Of a DNA stretch of 38,143 nucleotides, positions 24,878-33,683 are shown piece by piece. The stretch's first letter is position 1. Each line of letters begins with the position of its first letter. Position numbers and translations under genes: made by a program. Source of the DNA: Candidatus Kutchimonas denitrificans. Lineage in GTDB: Bacteria > Gemmatimonadota > Gemmatimonadetes > Palauibacterales > KS3-K002. The notes under the pieces are model-generated. The model ran no database searches. It was not told the DNA's origin and was given only the letters and a program-made list of their open reading frames with translations. The stretch lies in NCBI GenBank assembly GCA_011774835.1, contig JAACAK010000142.1, forward strand, positions 1 to 38,143, in the 5' to 3' direction.

Positions 24878-25705
24878 TTAGTCGCCGGGCCGATACGTAT
24901 GGACCCGGCCCCAGAGGTCGTTGGGACCCCAGATCCCGGCGCGGATGGCGCTCAGCTCCACGATCTGGCTGTGATCGACGAACAGGTTGACCTCGGGTCC
25001 GTAGTTCTTGATGTACCACTGGAAGACCGGCGGGTCGGCCGCCTCGAACATGACCTTCTCCAGGCCGAGCTCGTCGACGAACGCCGCAGGCACATCGGTT
25101 CGCCAGCTCGTCACGTTCTCGGTGATCCCTTCCGACTCGATCATGATCATGTAGACCCCGGCGTCGACGAAACGCCTGGCCTGCTTCACCGCCCAGCCGA
25201 CGTCCTGGGTGCCCTCGCTCTCCAGCTCTTCCGCCGGAGTGTCACCCCCGGCGCCGAACTGGATCCCGATCTCGGGTTTCGCCTTCAGTCCGGCCTTCTG
25301 CACCCGCTCGATCAAATTCAGCCAGTCACCGGACGGCAGGCTGATGAAACCGGTGGAGAGCTCGATGATGTCGAACCCCAGAGCCTTCGCCTCCTCGATG
25401 TAGGAATCGACAGCAGCGTAGCCCCGGGTGAGCACGTGCTCCATGAAGCCGCCGGTGGAAACCAGCGCATCGAACTCGTGGGCTGTGTCGTTCAGTTTCT
25501 TGACCGCGTCGCGCGGCATGAGGCTGAACGAGCCGCCGGCCCACTTGAGCGAGTCGACCCAGGCCCCCATCGTCTCCATCACATCACGCAGGTAGCGCTC
25601 GCCGATGGCGGTATAGTACGGGCCTCGGATCTCCGTCAGTCCACGGCTGCGTGGCTTCTGCGGCAGATCGTTGATCTCTAGGAACTGGAACGCTCTATCG
25701 GTCAT
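24878..25705 (-). CDS. ComA/HSA32-family (phosphosulfolactate synthase-like) protein
   Basis: 275 residues. Similarity by eye to Pfam PF02679: KPRSRGLTEI near the start, ALGFDIIELSTGFISLP, then VDAGVYMIMIESEG, LEKVMFEAADPPVFQWYIK and VNLFVDHSQIVELSAIRAGI. Archaeal ComA joins sulfite to phosphoenolpyruvate for coenzyme M; plant HSA32 is a heat-stress relative of unknown reaction. The ComA segment EVGKK reads EIGIQ here, and IEGRESG reads IESEGIT, so key ComA residues seem changed and the reaction may differ. It is the last intact gene of the dehydrogenase-pncB-prpD series, 33 bases after prpD. Confidence 0.82.
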   Translation of the reverse strand: MTDRAFQFLEINDLPQKPRSRGLTEIRGPYYTAIGERYLRDVMETMGAWVDSLKWAGGSFSLMPRDAVKKLNDTAHEFDALVSTGGFMEHVLTRGYAAVDSYIEEAKALGFDIIELSTGFISLPSGDWLNLIERVQKAGLKAKPEIGIQFGAGGDTPAEELESEGTQDVGWAVKQARRFVDAGVYMIMIESEGITENVTSWRTDVPAAFVDELGLEKVMFEAADPPVFQWYIKNYGPEVNLFVDHSQIVELSAIRAGIWGPNDLWGRVHTYRPGD

Positions 25706-25738
25706 ACCGTTATCCTTCCGTGAATAGTCCTTCCTGCA

Positions 25739-27112
25739 TCATTGTCCAACTTGTCTGAGCAGCGAGGTCAGATCGCGAACCGGTCGCTCCTCCAGCTCGG
25801 CGACCACGCTGGCGATCTCCCCACGCAGATCTTCCGTCGTCGCCGTCTCCGCCAGCCGGTCGTACTTGGCGCGCACGTCGTCCCAATCCATGGGACGCGA
25901 GTGGAAGCCGAGGTAGTCACGCTTCTCCCGGGAGACGTTGGTGCCGTCGCGGAAGTGGATCTCGACCCGGCAGGGCATCTGATCCGGGAAACGTCCGCTC
26001 AGTTCGTCGACGGGTCGAACCTTGATCTTGTTCAGCAGCCCCTGTACATCGCTGGCGGTGATCCGTTCGGGCTCGTATTGGGCTGGCAGAAGCTCGCCGT
26101 CGAGCAGCGCCACCGCGACCATGTAGGGCAGGCTGTGATCGGCCTGCTCTTTGATCTTCACGTCCGTCTTCGCGCCCTCCTCGCCGCCGCCGATGATGTC
26201 GTAGGCGACCTGGAAGATGTCGACGTCCACCGACTCCAGCTGTTCCGCCTCCCGCATCCCTTCTGCCCGCAGTTCCACAGTCGCTTCGATCGCCGACTGG
26301 GAGTGTATCTCGGCGTTGAACCGCTTGATAATCGTCCGGTTCACTCGTTCCAGACCCTCGTGGCTCCAGTCGATTTCGAAACGGCCGGCGATGGAGTCCA
26401 TGAACCCCTTGTTCCCTTCGAACACCTGGGTTGGCCCGGTGATACCGTGGGCGGCGAGGAAGGTCGCGTGCGTGGCCGCGAAGGCCGCGTTGGGGTAGGC
26501 CAGCCCTTTCCAGTTGGAGAGGGTTCCGGTTCGCGTGACCCTGAGGGCGTTGAACGCGGTCCCGCTGATGGCGATGGCGTGGGCGAGCGGTTCGAGTCCG
26601 AGGGCGAGAGCGCGGCCGACGCCGGCAGCGGCGGCGTAGGAGCCCTGGGTGGTGTGGTCGAATCCATGGGCTCGCACGGGTGCGACGTCGCTCAATCGAC
26701 ACTGCACCTGGTAGGCGGCGGCGAGCGCGGCGAGGAAATCGCGGCCGGAGGCGTCGGCGTATTCGGCGGCAGCCAGAACCGCGCCCAGGTTGTCGCTGGG
26801 ATGGCACGTTTCGCCAGGGGCCAGGTAGCTGTCGTTGAAGTCCAGATAGCGCACCAGCGTTCCATTGTAGAGCGCGGCACGATCCGGCGCGGTCCGGTCG
26901 CCACCCATCAAGCTGGCCGTCGGTCGGCCGCCCATGTCCCCCACCTGCGCGAGCACGGCCTCAGGCACGGGCTGCCCGAGTGCGCCGAGTGCGCAGCCGA
27001 TCGAGTCTAGCACGCGGATCTTGAGCTGCTCGAGTCCGGTGTCGGACAGATCTTCGATCCGGGTACCCGCCACGAACCTGGCGAGATTTCGGACCATCGT
27101 ATCGGCGGTCAT
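25739..27112 (-). CDS. MmgE/PrpD family protein (2-methylcitrate dehydratase-like)
   Basis: 457 residues, normal for the family. It shows the all-helical N-domain with LKIRVLDSIGCALGA, then DFNDSYLAPGETCHPSDNLG with the conserved His, and FDHTTQGSYAAAAGVGRALG. The C-terminal lid domain includes DVDIFQVAYDIIGG and SLPYMVAVALLDG. PrpD dehydrates 2-methylcitrate; relatives include cis-aconitate decarboxylase and several unassigned enzymes. No prpB or prpC is in the window, so a methylcitrate role is not supported by neighbours. ATGA overlap with pncB indicates translational coupling. Confidence 0.88.
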   Translation of the reverse strand: MTADTMVRNLARFVAGTRIEDLSDTGLEQLKIRVLDSIGCALGALGQPVPEAVLAQVGDMGGRPTASLMGGDRTAPDRAALYNGTLVRYLDFNDSYLAPGETCHPSDNLGAVLAAAEYADASGRDFLAALAAAYQVQCRLSDVAPVRAHGFDHTTQGSYAAAAGVGRALALGLEPLAHAIAISGTAFNALRVTRTGTLSNWKGLAYPNAAFAATHATFLAAHGITGPTQVFEGNKGFMDSIAGRFEIDWSHEGLERVNRTIIKRFNAEIHSQSAIEATVELRAEGMREAEQLESVDVDIFQVAYDIIGGGEEGAKTDVKIKEQADHSLPYMVAVALLDGELLPAQYEPERITASDVQGLLNKIKVRPVDELSGRFPDQMPCRVEIHFRDGTNVSREKRDYLGFHSRPMDWDDVRAKYDRLAETATTEDLRGEIASVVAELEERPVRDLTSLLRQVGQ

Positions 27113-28512
27113 CTGGACGATCCCCGTTCGGCTGAAGAGGCTTCGGCGCTCTGGGCATCCTTGACCGCTTCGGTGATCTCTCTTTGGTACGCCTTGAGCG
27201 CGTCGCTGATCTGGACAGGGTAGGGCGGCTCGGCCGCGGCGATGGAGCGGATCCGTTCCGGCAGCTTGTCGATCTCTTCCCGCGCGCGCTCGCGTGCCTC
27301 GTCGAGGCTGTGATCCTCATCTGCGACCCGCTTCCCGCCCGACATCACCTTGCGAAGCAGAGGGCGTCCTGGCCCGTCCTCGTCGGCGCGGCCGAGTACG
27401 TCGCGGACGGCGCCCCCGTTCTCCTCGATGCGAAAGATCTGCTTGCGGCCGGGTAGGATCTTTTTCCCGGAAGAGAGCTTCAATCTTCCGGTCTCGGCAT
27501 ACGCGGTGAGCTTATAAGCGATGTCGAGAGCGGGCGCGTCGTCCGCGACCCCCATGCCGGTTCCGACACCGAAGCCGCTGATGGGTGCACCTTCCTCGAT
27601 CATCTCGGCGATGTTGTGCTCGTTCAGACCGCCGCTGGCGAATATATCCACGTTCTCCAGACCGGCGTCGTCCAGAATCTTGCGGGAGTCGACGGCCAGC
27701 TGCGCCAGGTCGCCCGAGTCGAGCCGGATGCCGCGGACACGAAACTCATCGCCCATCTCTTCGGCCAGCTCGACGACCTTCCGTACGCCTTCCAGAGTGT
27801 CATAGGTGTCGACCAGCAGGATGGTGTCACCGTAAAGGTGCGCGAAGGCACGGAAGGCATCGAGTTCCCGGTCGTGAGCCTGGATGTAGCTGTGGGCCAT
27901 GGTGCCGGTGACCGGCACGCCGTAGAGCTGCCCGGCGAGCACGTTGCTGGTGGCGGCGACGCCGGCGATGTGGAAGGCGCGCGCCGCCTTGATGCCGGCG
28001 TCGGCGCCGTGCATGCGGCGCAGACCGAAATCGACAACGGCGCGATCGCCTGCGGCGCTCACGACTCGCGCGGCCTTGGACGCGAGCACGGTCTGGAAGT
28101 GGATCTGGTTCATGACGAAGGTCTCGAGCAGCTGGGCCTCGGCGATCGGCCCGGCCACTTCGATGATCGGCTCCTCGGAGAATACCGGGGTGCCTTCCCG
28201 TACCGCGTACACATCGCCGCTGAAGCGAAAATCCTTCAGCCAGTCGAGAAACTCATCGGAGAATTCATCGCGCTCCGCCAGGTAGTCGATACTTTTCTGA
28301 TTGAAGCGCATCGTTTCGATGTAATCGAGGACATCGCCGAGCCCGCAAGCGAGAAGGTAGTTGCGGCCCTCGGGCAGCCGTCGCACGTAGAGTGAAAAGA
28401 CGGCTTCCCGGTCCATCTCCTCGCGCCAGTAGGCCTGCAGCATCGTGAGTTCGTACTGGTCGGTGAGCAGAGCCGCGTTGTCGGCCGTCACCCACTTCGG
28501 CTGATCGGTCAT
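27109..28512 (-). CDS. pncB: Nicotinate phosphoribosyltransferase
   Basis: 467 residues. It joins nicotinate and phosphoribosyl pyrophosphate to give nicotinate mononucleotide in the Preiss-Handler route to NAD. The N-terminus has the family start LLTDQYELTMLQAYW; the active site includes the His in GTMAHSYIQAH, GIRLDSGDLA for phosphate binding and IFASGGLNEHNI. The C-terminus has an extra charged helix (about 400-467). It sits downstream of the four 2-oxoacid dehydrogenase genes, 73 bases after lpd, and overlaps prpD, so it probably belongs to the same transcript and may match NAD supply to E3 need. Confidence 0.93.
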   Translation of the reverse strand: MTDQPKWVTADNAALLTDQYELTMLQAYWREEMDREAVFSLYVRRLPEGRNYLLACGLGDVLDYIETMRFNQKSIDYLAERDEFSDEFLDWLKDFRFSGDVYAVREGTPVFSEEPIIEVAGPIAEAQLLETFVMNQIHFQTVLASKAARVVSAAGDRAVVDFGLRRMHGADAGIKAARAFHIAGVAATSNVLAGQLYGVPVTGTMAHSYIQAHDRELDAFRAFAHLYGDTILLVDTYDTLEGVRKVVELAEEMGDEFRVRGIRLDSGDLAQLAVDSRKILDDAGLENVDIFASGGLNEHNIAEMIEEGAPISGFGVGTGMGVADDAPALDIAYKLTAYAETGRLKLSSGKKILPGRKQIFRIEENGGAVRDVLGRADEDGPGRPLLRKVMSGGKRVADEDHSLDEARERAREEIDKLPERIRSIAAAEPPYPVQISDALKAYQREITEAVKDAQSAEASSAERGSSR

Positions 28513-28585
28513 AACCGGATCACTTCCTCATCGATGGTGGCGGGCGGCCCCCGGTAGGGCCGAGGCCGCGCCACGCCGTGGAAAC

Positions 28586-30004
28586 TCAATCGCGTTTGCG
28601 CGGATAGAAATGTGTGGCGCCCCCCAGGAGCAGCTGGGCCGCCTCGCCCAGGGTCTCCGTGAGCGTGGGATGAGGGTGCACGATGAGCGCCAGATCTGCC
28701 GCCACCGCGCCCATCTCCACCGCCAGCACCCCTTCGGCGATGAGCGCCTCGGCCTGGGGGCCGACGATCCCGACGCCCAGCACCTGCTCGGTCTCCGGAT
28801 CGACGATCACCTTGGTCAGCCCGTCGGTCGCATCGATCGAAGCCGCGCGGCCAGATGCCCTCCACGGGAAGCGGGCGACCTCGATCTCGCGGTTGGTCTC
28901 CTCTGCCTCCCGCTCCGTCAGGCCGCACCATGCGATCTGCGGATCGGTATAGACGACGGCGGGCACGGCGCGAACGTCGAACGCGGCCGGCTCGCCGGCG
29001 ATCACTTCGGCCGCCACGCGCCCCTCTCGCATGGCCTCGTGGGCGAGCATCTTGCCGCCGGCCACGTCGCCGATGGCGAAGATCGACTCGACGCTGGTCC
29101 GCCGCTCGTCGTCCACGGCGATGTAACCGTCGTCATCGAGCTCGACGCCGGCGTCTTCCAGGCCGAGGTCCTCGACGTTCGGCTGCCTCCCGATGGCGAT
29201 CAGGACGGCGTCGTATCGTTCCGACTCGCCCCCGTCTCCGGAGAAGTTGACGGTCACACCCTCCTCGGTCTCCTCGATCGCCTCGACCCGCGTCTCCAAC
29301 TGGACGTCCTGGAACAGATCATCAACGCGCGCGGAGAGCGGCTCGACCAGGTCCGGGTCGGTCTGCGGCAGGAGTCGGTCGGTCATTTCCACCAGGCTGA
29401 CTTCGCTGCCCAGCACGGAATAGACCATTCCCAGCTCGAGCCCGACGTAGCCGCCGCCCACGACCAGCAGGCGGTCGGGCACGCTCTCCAGCTCGAGGGC
29501 GCGTCGCGAGTCCATGACCCGGCCGCCGAATTCCGTGCCCGGCAACGGGGTCGGCCGCGAGCCCGTCGCGAGAACGGCGTGCCCGAACTTGATCCGGTGA
29601 TCGTCGGAATCCTCCAGGTACAGCTCGTCGGTACCGGTAAGCCGGGCGCGGGCCTCGATCACCTGCACACCGCGCCGCTTGCACAGGGCCTGCAGCCCCC
29701 TGGCCATGCCCTCGATGACATCCTGCTTCCACTCGAGGAGCCGGTCGATGTCGATCTCGGGGTCGCCAAAACCGACGCCAAACGACTCGGCGTCGCGGGC
29801 GGCAAGAACCAGTTCGGTCAAGGAGAGGAGCGTCTTGGACGGGATGCAGCCGCGCAGCAGGCAGACGCCGCCGAGTCGGGACTCGTCGGAGACCAGCATT
29901 ACATCGAGACCCGAGTCGGCGGCGCGAAACGCAGCGGCATAACCGCCAGGGCCGCCGCCGACCACGACCATATCAGTTTCGACCGGTAGATCGCCCATCA
30001 CCAT
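28586..30004 (-). CDS. lpd: Dihydrolipoyl dehydrogenase (E3)
   Basis: 472 residues (ATG 30004; ATG 29998 also in frame). FAD motif VVVGGGPGGYAAAFRA, then the redox disulfide GGVCLLRGCIPSK with Cys48 and Cys53 (usually GGTCLNVGC); NAD motif VVGGGYVGLELG; interface motif HPHPTLTE near the end, where the first His is the catalytic base from the partner subunit. E3 reoxidises dihydrolipoyl groups on E2 and makes NADH. It starts 13 bases after E2. Five residues between the Cys pair (LLRG) differ from the common NVGC pattern but keep spacing. Confidence 0.95.
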   Translation of the reverse strand: MVMGDLPVETDMVVVGGGPGGYAAAFRAADSGLDVMLVSDESRLGGVCLLRGCIPSKTLLSLTELVLAARDAESFGVGFGDPEIDIDRLLEWKQDVIEGMARGLQALCKRRGVQVIEARARLTGTDELYLEDSDDHRIKFGHAVLATGSRPTPLPGTEFGGRVMDSRRALELESVPDRLLVVGGGYVGLELGMVYSVLGSEVSLVEMTDRLLPQTDPDLVEPLSARVDDLFQDVQLETRVEAIEETEEGVTVNFSGDGGESERYDAVLIAIGRQPNVEDLGLEDAGVELDDDGYIAVDDERRTSVESIFAIGDVAGGKMLAHEAMREGRVAAEVIAGEPAAFDVRAVPAVVYTDPQIAWCGLTEREAEETNREIEVARFPWRASGRAASIDATDGLTKVIVDPETEQVLGVGIVGPQAEALIAEGVLAVEMGAVAADLALIVHPHPTLTETLGEAAQLLLGGATHFYPRKRD

Positions 30005-30017
30005 GGTCGCAGTCCCG

Positions 30018-31334
30018 TCAAGTCGTCAGCAGCAGCGACTCGGGGTCGCTGAGCGCGTCGCTGACCGCGTTGACGAAGCGCGCCGCTTCGGCACCGTCGT
30101 TCACCCGGTGGTCGAACGCGAGGCCAATGGGAAGCTGCAGGCGGGGAACGACGCGGGCGTCATCGAGGTCGCCCTCTATGGCCGGCTGAAGGCGCGCCTG
30201 GCCAAGGCCGAGGATGGCGACCTGCGGATAGTTGATGATCGGGGTGAAGTGCGTACCCCCGATGGGCCCGGGGTTCGTGACCGTGAACGTACCGCCCTGC
30301 ATCTCTTCGCGCTTCACCTCGCCGTGCCGCGCGCGCTCGCCGAGCTCCTTGAGCTCGACTGCCAGCTCGGTGACCGTCTTGCAATCGACCTCGCGTACCA
30401 CGGGAACCAGGAGTCCACGCTCCGTCGCCACGGCCATGCCGATGTGGTAGTAGCTCTTCAGGATGATCTCCTCGGCTTCGACGTCGAGGCTGGCGTTGAA
30501 CCGCGGAAACTCCTTGAGCGCGCCAACCGCCGCCTTCATGAACAGCACGGTCAGTGTCAGCTTGCCGCCCTCCCGCTCCACCGCCGCGGCGTGTTCGCGC
30601 CGGAACGTCTCCAGCTCGGTGATGTCCGCCACGTCGAAGTGGGTCACGTGGGGAATTGCGGACCAGGCGGCCGCCATGTGCTGCGCTGTGGCGCGCCTCA
30701 CGCCGCGCAGCGGAACCCGCTCCACCTCGCCCCAGCGCGTGAAGTCGGGCAGCGGCAGCAGCTCGGCGCCCCGGACCAGCTCGCGGGCGCCTGGCCGCTC
30801 CTCGGCCAGCCGCTCCGCTTCCGGCGCCCCGGCGGCCTCGCCCGCGGCGGCGCGCACGTCCTCCGCCAGAACTCGGCCGCCCGGTCCGCTCCCCTCCACC
30901 TGCTGCAGGTCGACCTCGAGCTCCCGGGCCAGCCGGCGCGTGGCCGGCGCCGCCGGCACCGGTCCCTCGCCCTCCGACTCCTCCTCGACCTCGCGCCGTT
31001 CCTTCCTCTTCGCCTCGGCCTCTTCCTTCTCTACCTTCTGCTCTTCCTCTTCGTGTTTCTTCTTCTTGTCCTCCCGCTCCCGCTCATCCTCGTCAGCCGC
31101 CGGCTGATAGGTTATCAGGACGTCGCCGACCTTCACGACCTCGCCTTCGTCGACATGGATCTGCTCGACCGTGCCGCTGAACGGCGACGGAACCTCGACA
31201 GCGGCTTTGTCGGTCTCGATGGTGAGCAGGACCGTCTCCTCCTCGATCTCGTCCCCTTCGGCAACGTGCACATCGAGGATCTCGGCCTCGTGGATGCCCT
31301 CACCCGGATCCTGCAATTTGAATTCTTTGGCCAT
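30018..31334 (-). CDS. 2-oxoacid dehydrogenase E2 (dihydrolipoamide acyltransferase)
   Basis: 438 residues from the ATG at 31334, two bases after E1 beta; the frame is open further upstream but only as a shadow. Lipoyl domain 1-78 with Lys43 in ETDKAAVEVP. Residues 81-123 are an unusual charged stretch of Glu, Lys, Arg and Asp in place of the usual Ala/Pro linker. E1/E3-binding domain at about 127-162 (ATRRLARELEVDLQQVEGSG, GRVLAEDV). Acyltransferase domain from about 210, ending DHRVNDG (His409, Asp413). The acyl group could be acetyl or branched; pyruvate is likely from E1. Confidence 0.94.
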   Translation of the reverse strand: MAKEFKLQDPGEGIHEAEILDVHVAEGDEIEEETVLLTIETDKAAVEVPSPFSGTVEQIHVDEGEVVKVGDVLITYQPAADEDEREREDKKKKHEEEEQKVEKEEAEAKRKERREVEEESEGEGPVPAAPATRRLARELEVDLQQVEGSGPGGRVLAEDVRAAAGEAAGAPEAERLAEERPGARELVRGAELLPLPDFTRWGEVERVPLRGVRRATAQHMAAAWSAIPHVTHFDVADITELETFRREHAAAVEREGGKLTLTVLFMKAAVGALKEFPRFNASLDVEAEEIILKSYYHIGMAVATERGLLVPVVREVDCKTVTELAVELKELGERARHGEVKREEMQGGTFTVTNPGPIGGTHFTPIINYPQVAILGLGQARLQPAIEGDLDDARVVPRLQLPIGLAFDHRVNDGAEAARFVNAVSDALSDPESLLLTT

Positions 31335-31336
31335 GG

Positions 31337-32320
31337 TTACCTCGCGTACATAGCTTCGCGGGCGCCGGCGACGATGCGGTCGGCCGAGGGCAGGTACGCC
31401 TGCTCGCGGGCGAAAAAGGGGACGTGGATATCGTAGCCGGTGACCCGCTGGATCGGAGCTTCCAGGTAGTAGAACGACTTCTCGATCAGGCGCGCCATGA
31501 TCTCCCCGGCGGGCCCGAAGCTGCGATGCGCCTCGTGCACGATGACCACGCGGCCGGTCCTGCGAGCCGATTCGGTGAACAGGGAGTCGTCGAGCGGAGA
31601 TATGGTCAGCAGGTCGATGACGTCGGCCTCGATACCGTCCTCCTCGGCCAACTGGTCCGCCGCCTCGAGGGTTCGGCGCAGCATACCGCCATAGGCGATG
31701 AGCGTCAGGTCGTCGCCCTCGCGTATCCTCCTGGACTCGCCGATGGGGATCGTTTCGGAATCGTCGGGCACATCTTCTCGAAAGGCGCGGTAAGCGAGTT
31801 TCGACTCGAAAAAGATGACCGGGTCGGGGTCGCGGATCGCGCTGACGAGCAGCGCCCGCGCGTTCCGCGGGCCGGAGGGGATGACCATCTTGAGGCCCGG
31901 GGTATGCGCATAGTAGGTTTCCTTGCTCTCCGAATGGTGCTCGAGGGCCCGGACGCCGGCTCCGTAAGGCATGCGAGCCACCAGCGGCACGCCGTACCTG
32001 CCGCGGCTGCGCCAGCGCAGGCGCGAAGCGTGTGATTCGAGCTGGTGCATTGCCAGGTAGCTGAAGCCGGAGAACTGCAGCTCGCACACCGGACGGAGAC
32101 CCGCGGCGACCATCCCGACGGACGAGCCGACGATGACGGATTCGGCCAGCGGGGTATCGATCACGCGCTCCTCGCCGAACTCGTCGAGCAGGCCCTCGGT
32201 GACGCGAAAGACGCCGCCGTCCACGCCCACGTCTTCCCCGAGGACCAGAACGCTCTCGTCCTCGTCCATCTCCTGTCTGAGCGCCAGGTTCAGCGCCTCT
32301 ACCATGGTGAGCTCGGCCAT
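31337..32320 (-). CDS. 2-oxoacid dehydrogenase E1 beta subunit
   Basis: 327 residues, standard length. Transketolase pyrimidine domain: ALRQEMDEDESVLVLGEDVG with the Glu that activates thiamine diphosphate, GVFRVTEGLLDEFG, DTPLAESVIVGSSVGMVAAG. C-terminal transketolase domain: DLTLIAYGGMLRRTLEAADQ and VVIVHEAHRSFGPAGEI. It pairs with E1 alpha as an alpha2-beta2 tetramer. Start ATG directly follows the E1 alpha stop. Phylogeny is needed to tell pyruvate from branched-chain types. Confidence 0.94.
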   Translation of the reverse strand: MAELTMVEALNLALRQEMDEDESVLVLGEDVGVDGGVFRVTEGLLDEFGEERVIDTPLAESVIVGSSVGMVAAGLRPVCELQFSGFSYLAMHQLESHASRLRWRSRGRYGVPLVARMPYGAGVRALEHHSESKETYYAHTPGLKMVIPSGPRNARALLVSAIRDPDPVIFFESKLAYRAFREDVPDDSETIPIGESRRIREGDDLTLIAYGGMLRRTLEAADQLAEEDGIEADVIDLLTISPLDDSLFTESARRTGRVVIVHEAHRSFGPAGEIMARLIEKSFYYLEAPIQRVTGYDIHVPFFAREQAYLPSADRIVAGAREAMYAR

Positions 32321-33409
32321 TCAGTCGTCCTCTCCGTCGCTGGCCTCGCGGTTCTCGCGCTGCTGCTGGACATACGGGGGCAGTTCGGCGTAGACGTGAT
32401 CGAACATGTCGTCCGGATCACCCAGGTCGCTCATCGTCGCCTTCGCCTCGTCCCACGCGTCATCGATCTCGTCCTTTATCTCCGATTCGAGGGACTCGAT
32501 GTCGTCCTCGGTCAGCAGGTCGCGGTCGATCAGATAGGATTGGAAGCGGGTGATCGGGTCGCGCGCTTCCCATTCCTCGACCTCTTCCTCGGAGCGGTAC
32601 TTGCTGGGGTCGTCGGCGGTGGTGTGAACGGAGAGCCGGTAGGTGACGCACTCGATCAGCGTCGGGCCATCGCCTTCGCGGGCGCGCTCGACGGCCTCGT
32701 TCGCGGCTACACGGACGGCAAAGACGTCGTTGCCATCCACCTGAATGCCCGGGATGCCGTATGCCACCGCCTTTTGCGCCAGGGTCTTCGATTTCGACTG
32801 CCGCTCGCGAGGCGTCGATATCGCCCACTGGTTGTTCTGGCATACGAACACTACAGGAACGCCGAAGACGCCGGCAAAGTTCAGCGACTCGTGGAAATCG
32901 CCCTCGGACGTGGCGCCATCGCCGAAGAAGGTCATGACGACGCGGTCGTCGTCCAGGTACTTCATCGCGTAGCCGATGCCCGCCGCGTGGGGCAGCTGGG
33001 AGGCCACCGGAACCGCGATGGGAAAGTCGTTCTGGTCGTCGGGGATCCGGCCGCCCTCGTTGTAGCCGCCGTTGAAGATCAGGATCCCCGCCATCGGCGT
33101 CCCGCGCCACAGCATGGCCGCAGTCTCGCGGAAGGCGGGCACGAGCCAGTCCTCCTGATCGAGGGCGGATATCGCGCCGATCTGCGACGCCTCCTGTCCG
33201 CTGACCGGGGCGAAGGTCCCGATCTGGCCCTGCCGCTGCAGGCTCAGCATACGCTCGTCGAAGCGTCGGGTCAGCAGCATTGAACGGTGCATCCGCAGCA
33301 GCTCGTCTTCGGCGAGATCGGGAACCAACTCCTCATCGGCTTCGCCGTCTTCGCTCAGAATCGATAGATGATCGATCTCACAAGGGATGTTGATCTTTTC
33401 TCTGGGCAT
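32321..33409 (-). CDS. 2-oxoacid dehydrogenase E1 alpha subunit (probably pyruvate)
   Basis: 362 residues from the ATG at 33409, which has GAGGGG just upstream; the open frame extends to 33493 but has no site there. Thiamine diphosphate motif GDGATSEGDFHESLNFAG, then CQNNQWAIS; the phosphorylation-loop region YRLSVHTTADDPSKYR is present. Substrate block PVSGQEASQIGAISALDQED. E1 alpha decarboxylates the 2-oxoacid and passes the acyl to E2. As the first gene it sets the operon's start; the promoter must lie in 33410-33683 opposite the cupin gene, but no clear boxes were found. Confidence 0.94.
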   Translation of the reverse strand: MPREKINIPCEIDHLSILSEDGEADEELVPDLAEDELLRMHRSMLLTRRFDERMLSLQRQGQIGTFAPVSGQEASQIGAISALDQEDWLVPAFRETAAMLWRGTPMAGILIFNGGYNEGGRIPDDQNDFPIAVPVASQLPHAAGIGYAMKYLDDDRVVMTFFGDGATSEGDFHESLNFAGVFGVPVVFVCQNNQWAISTPRERQSKSKTLAQKAVAYGIPGIQVDGNDVFAVRVAANEAVERAREGDGPTLIECVTYRLSVHTTADDPSKYRSEEEVEEWEARDPITRFQSYLIDRDLLTEDDIESLESEIKDEIDDAWDEAKATMSDLGDPDDMFDHVYAELPPYVQQQRENREASDGEDD

Positions 33410-33683
33410 TGACCCCTCGACGAGTGCGCATTCGGATGCCGCCGTGAGCGCCGCGGCCCTCACGTATGACTTTTTCGACGTTCTGCAGTGCAAGATTACC
33501 TTAAGTCGCGGTGCCGACGGGTGAAATCGGAGCCGATCCCAAAGCCACCACAGCGGGCCGCCGAGAGGTCTTTGGGGAAATGCCGGAATCGCGGATAGGC
33601 GGATGCCCTACCGACTGAGGACCAGAAAAAGGCTAGTTTGGATGCGGCGTATAGGTAGAAGATGATCAACAGGAGGCCCCTTC

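Noticed and set aside
25742..27010. 422-codon open frame opposite the PrpD-like gene
   Set aside because: Antisense shadow; Gly/Val/Arg-rich with no recognisable domain.
28610..29989. 459-codon open frame opposite the E3 gene
   Set aside because: It mirrors the E3 gene; the composition is Arg/His/Leu-rich and matches no family, a usual effect of high GC on the antisense strand.
31335..32087. Upstream extension of the E2 frame into E1 beta
   Set aside because: Arg/Pro-rich sequence in an alternative frame of E1 beta; the lipoyl domain begins exactly at ATG 31334.
32045..33283. 412-codon open frame opposite E1 alpha and E1 beta
   Set aside because: Shadow of two well-recognised genes, spanning their junction, with no ribosome site or motif.
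33410..33683. TTGCAC box as promoter of the dehydrogenase operon
   Set aside because: The hexamer at the right distance downstream (TCATAC) is too unlike a -10 box to support a call.
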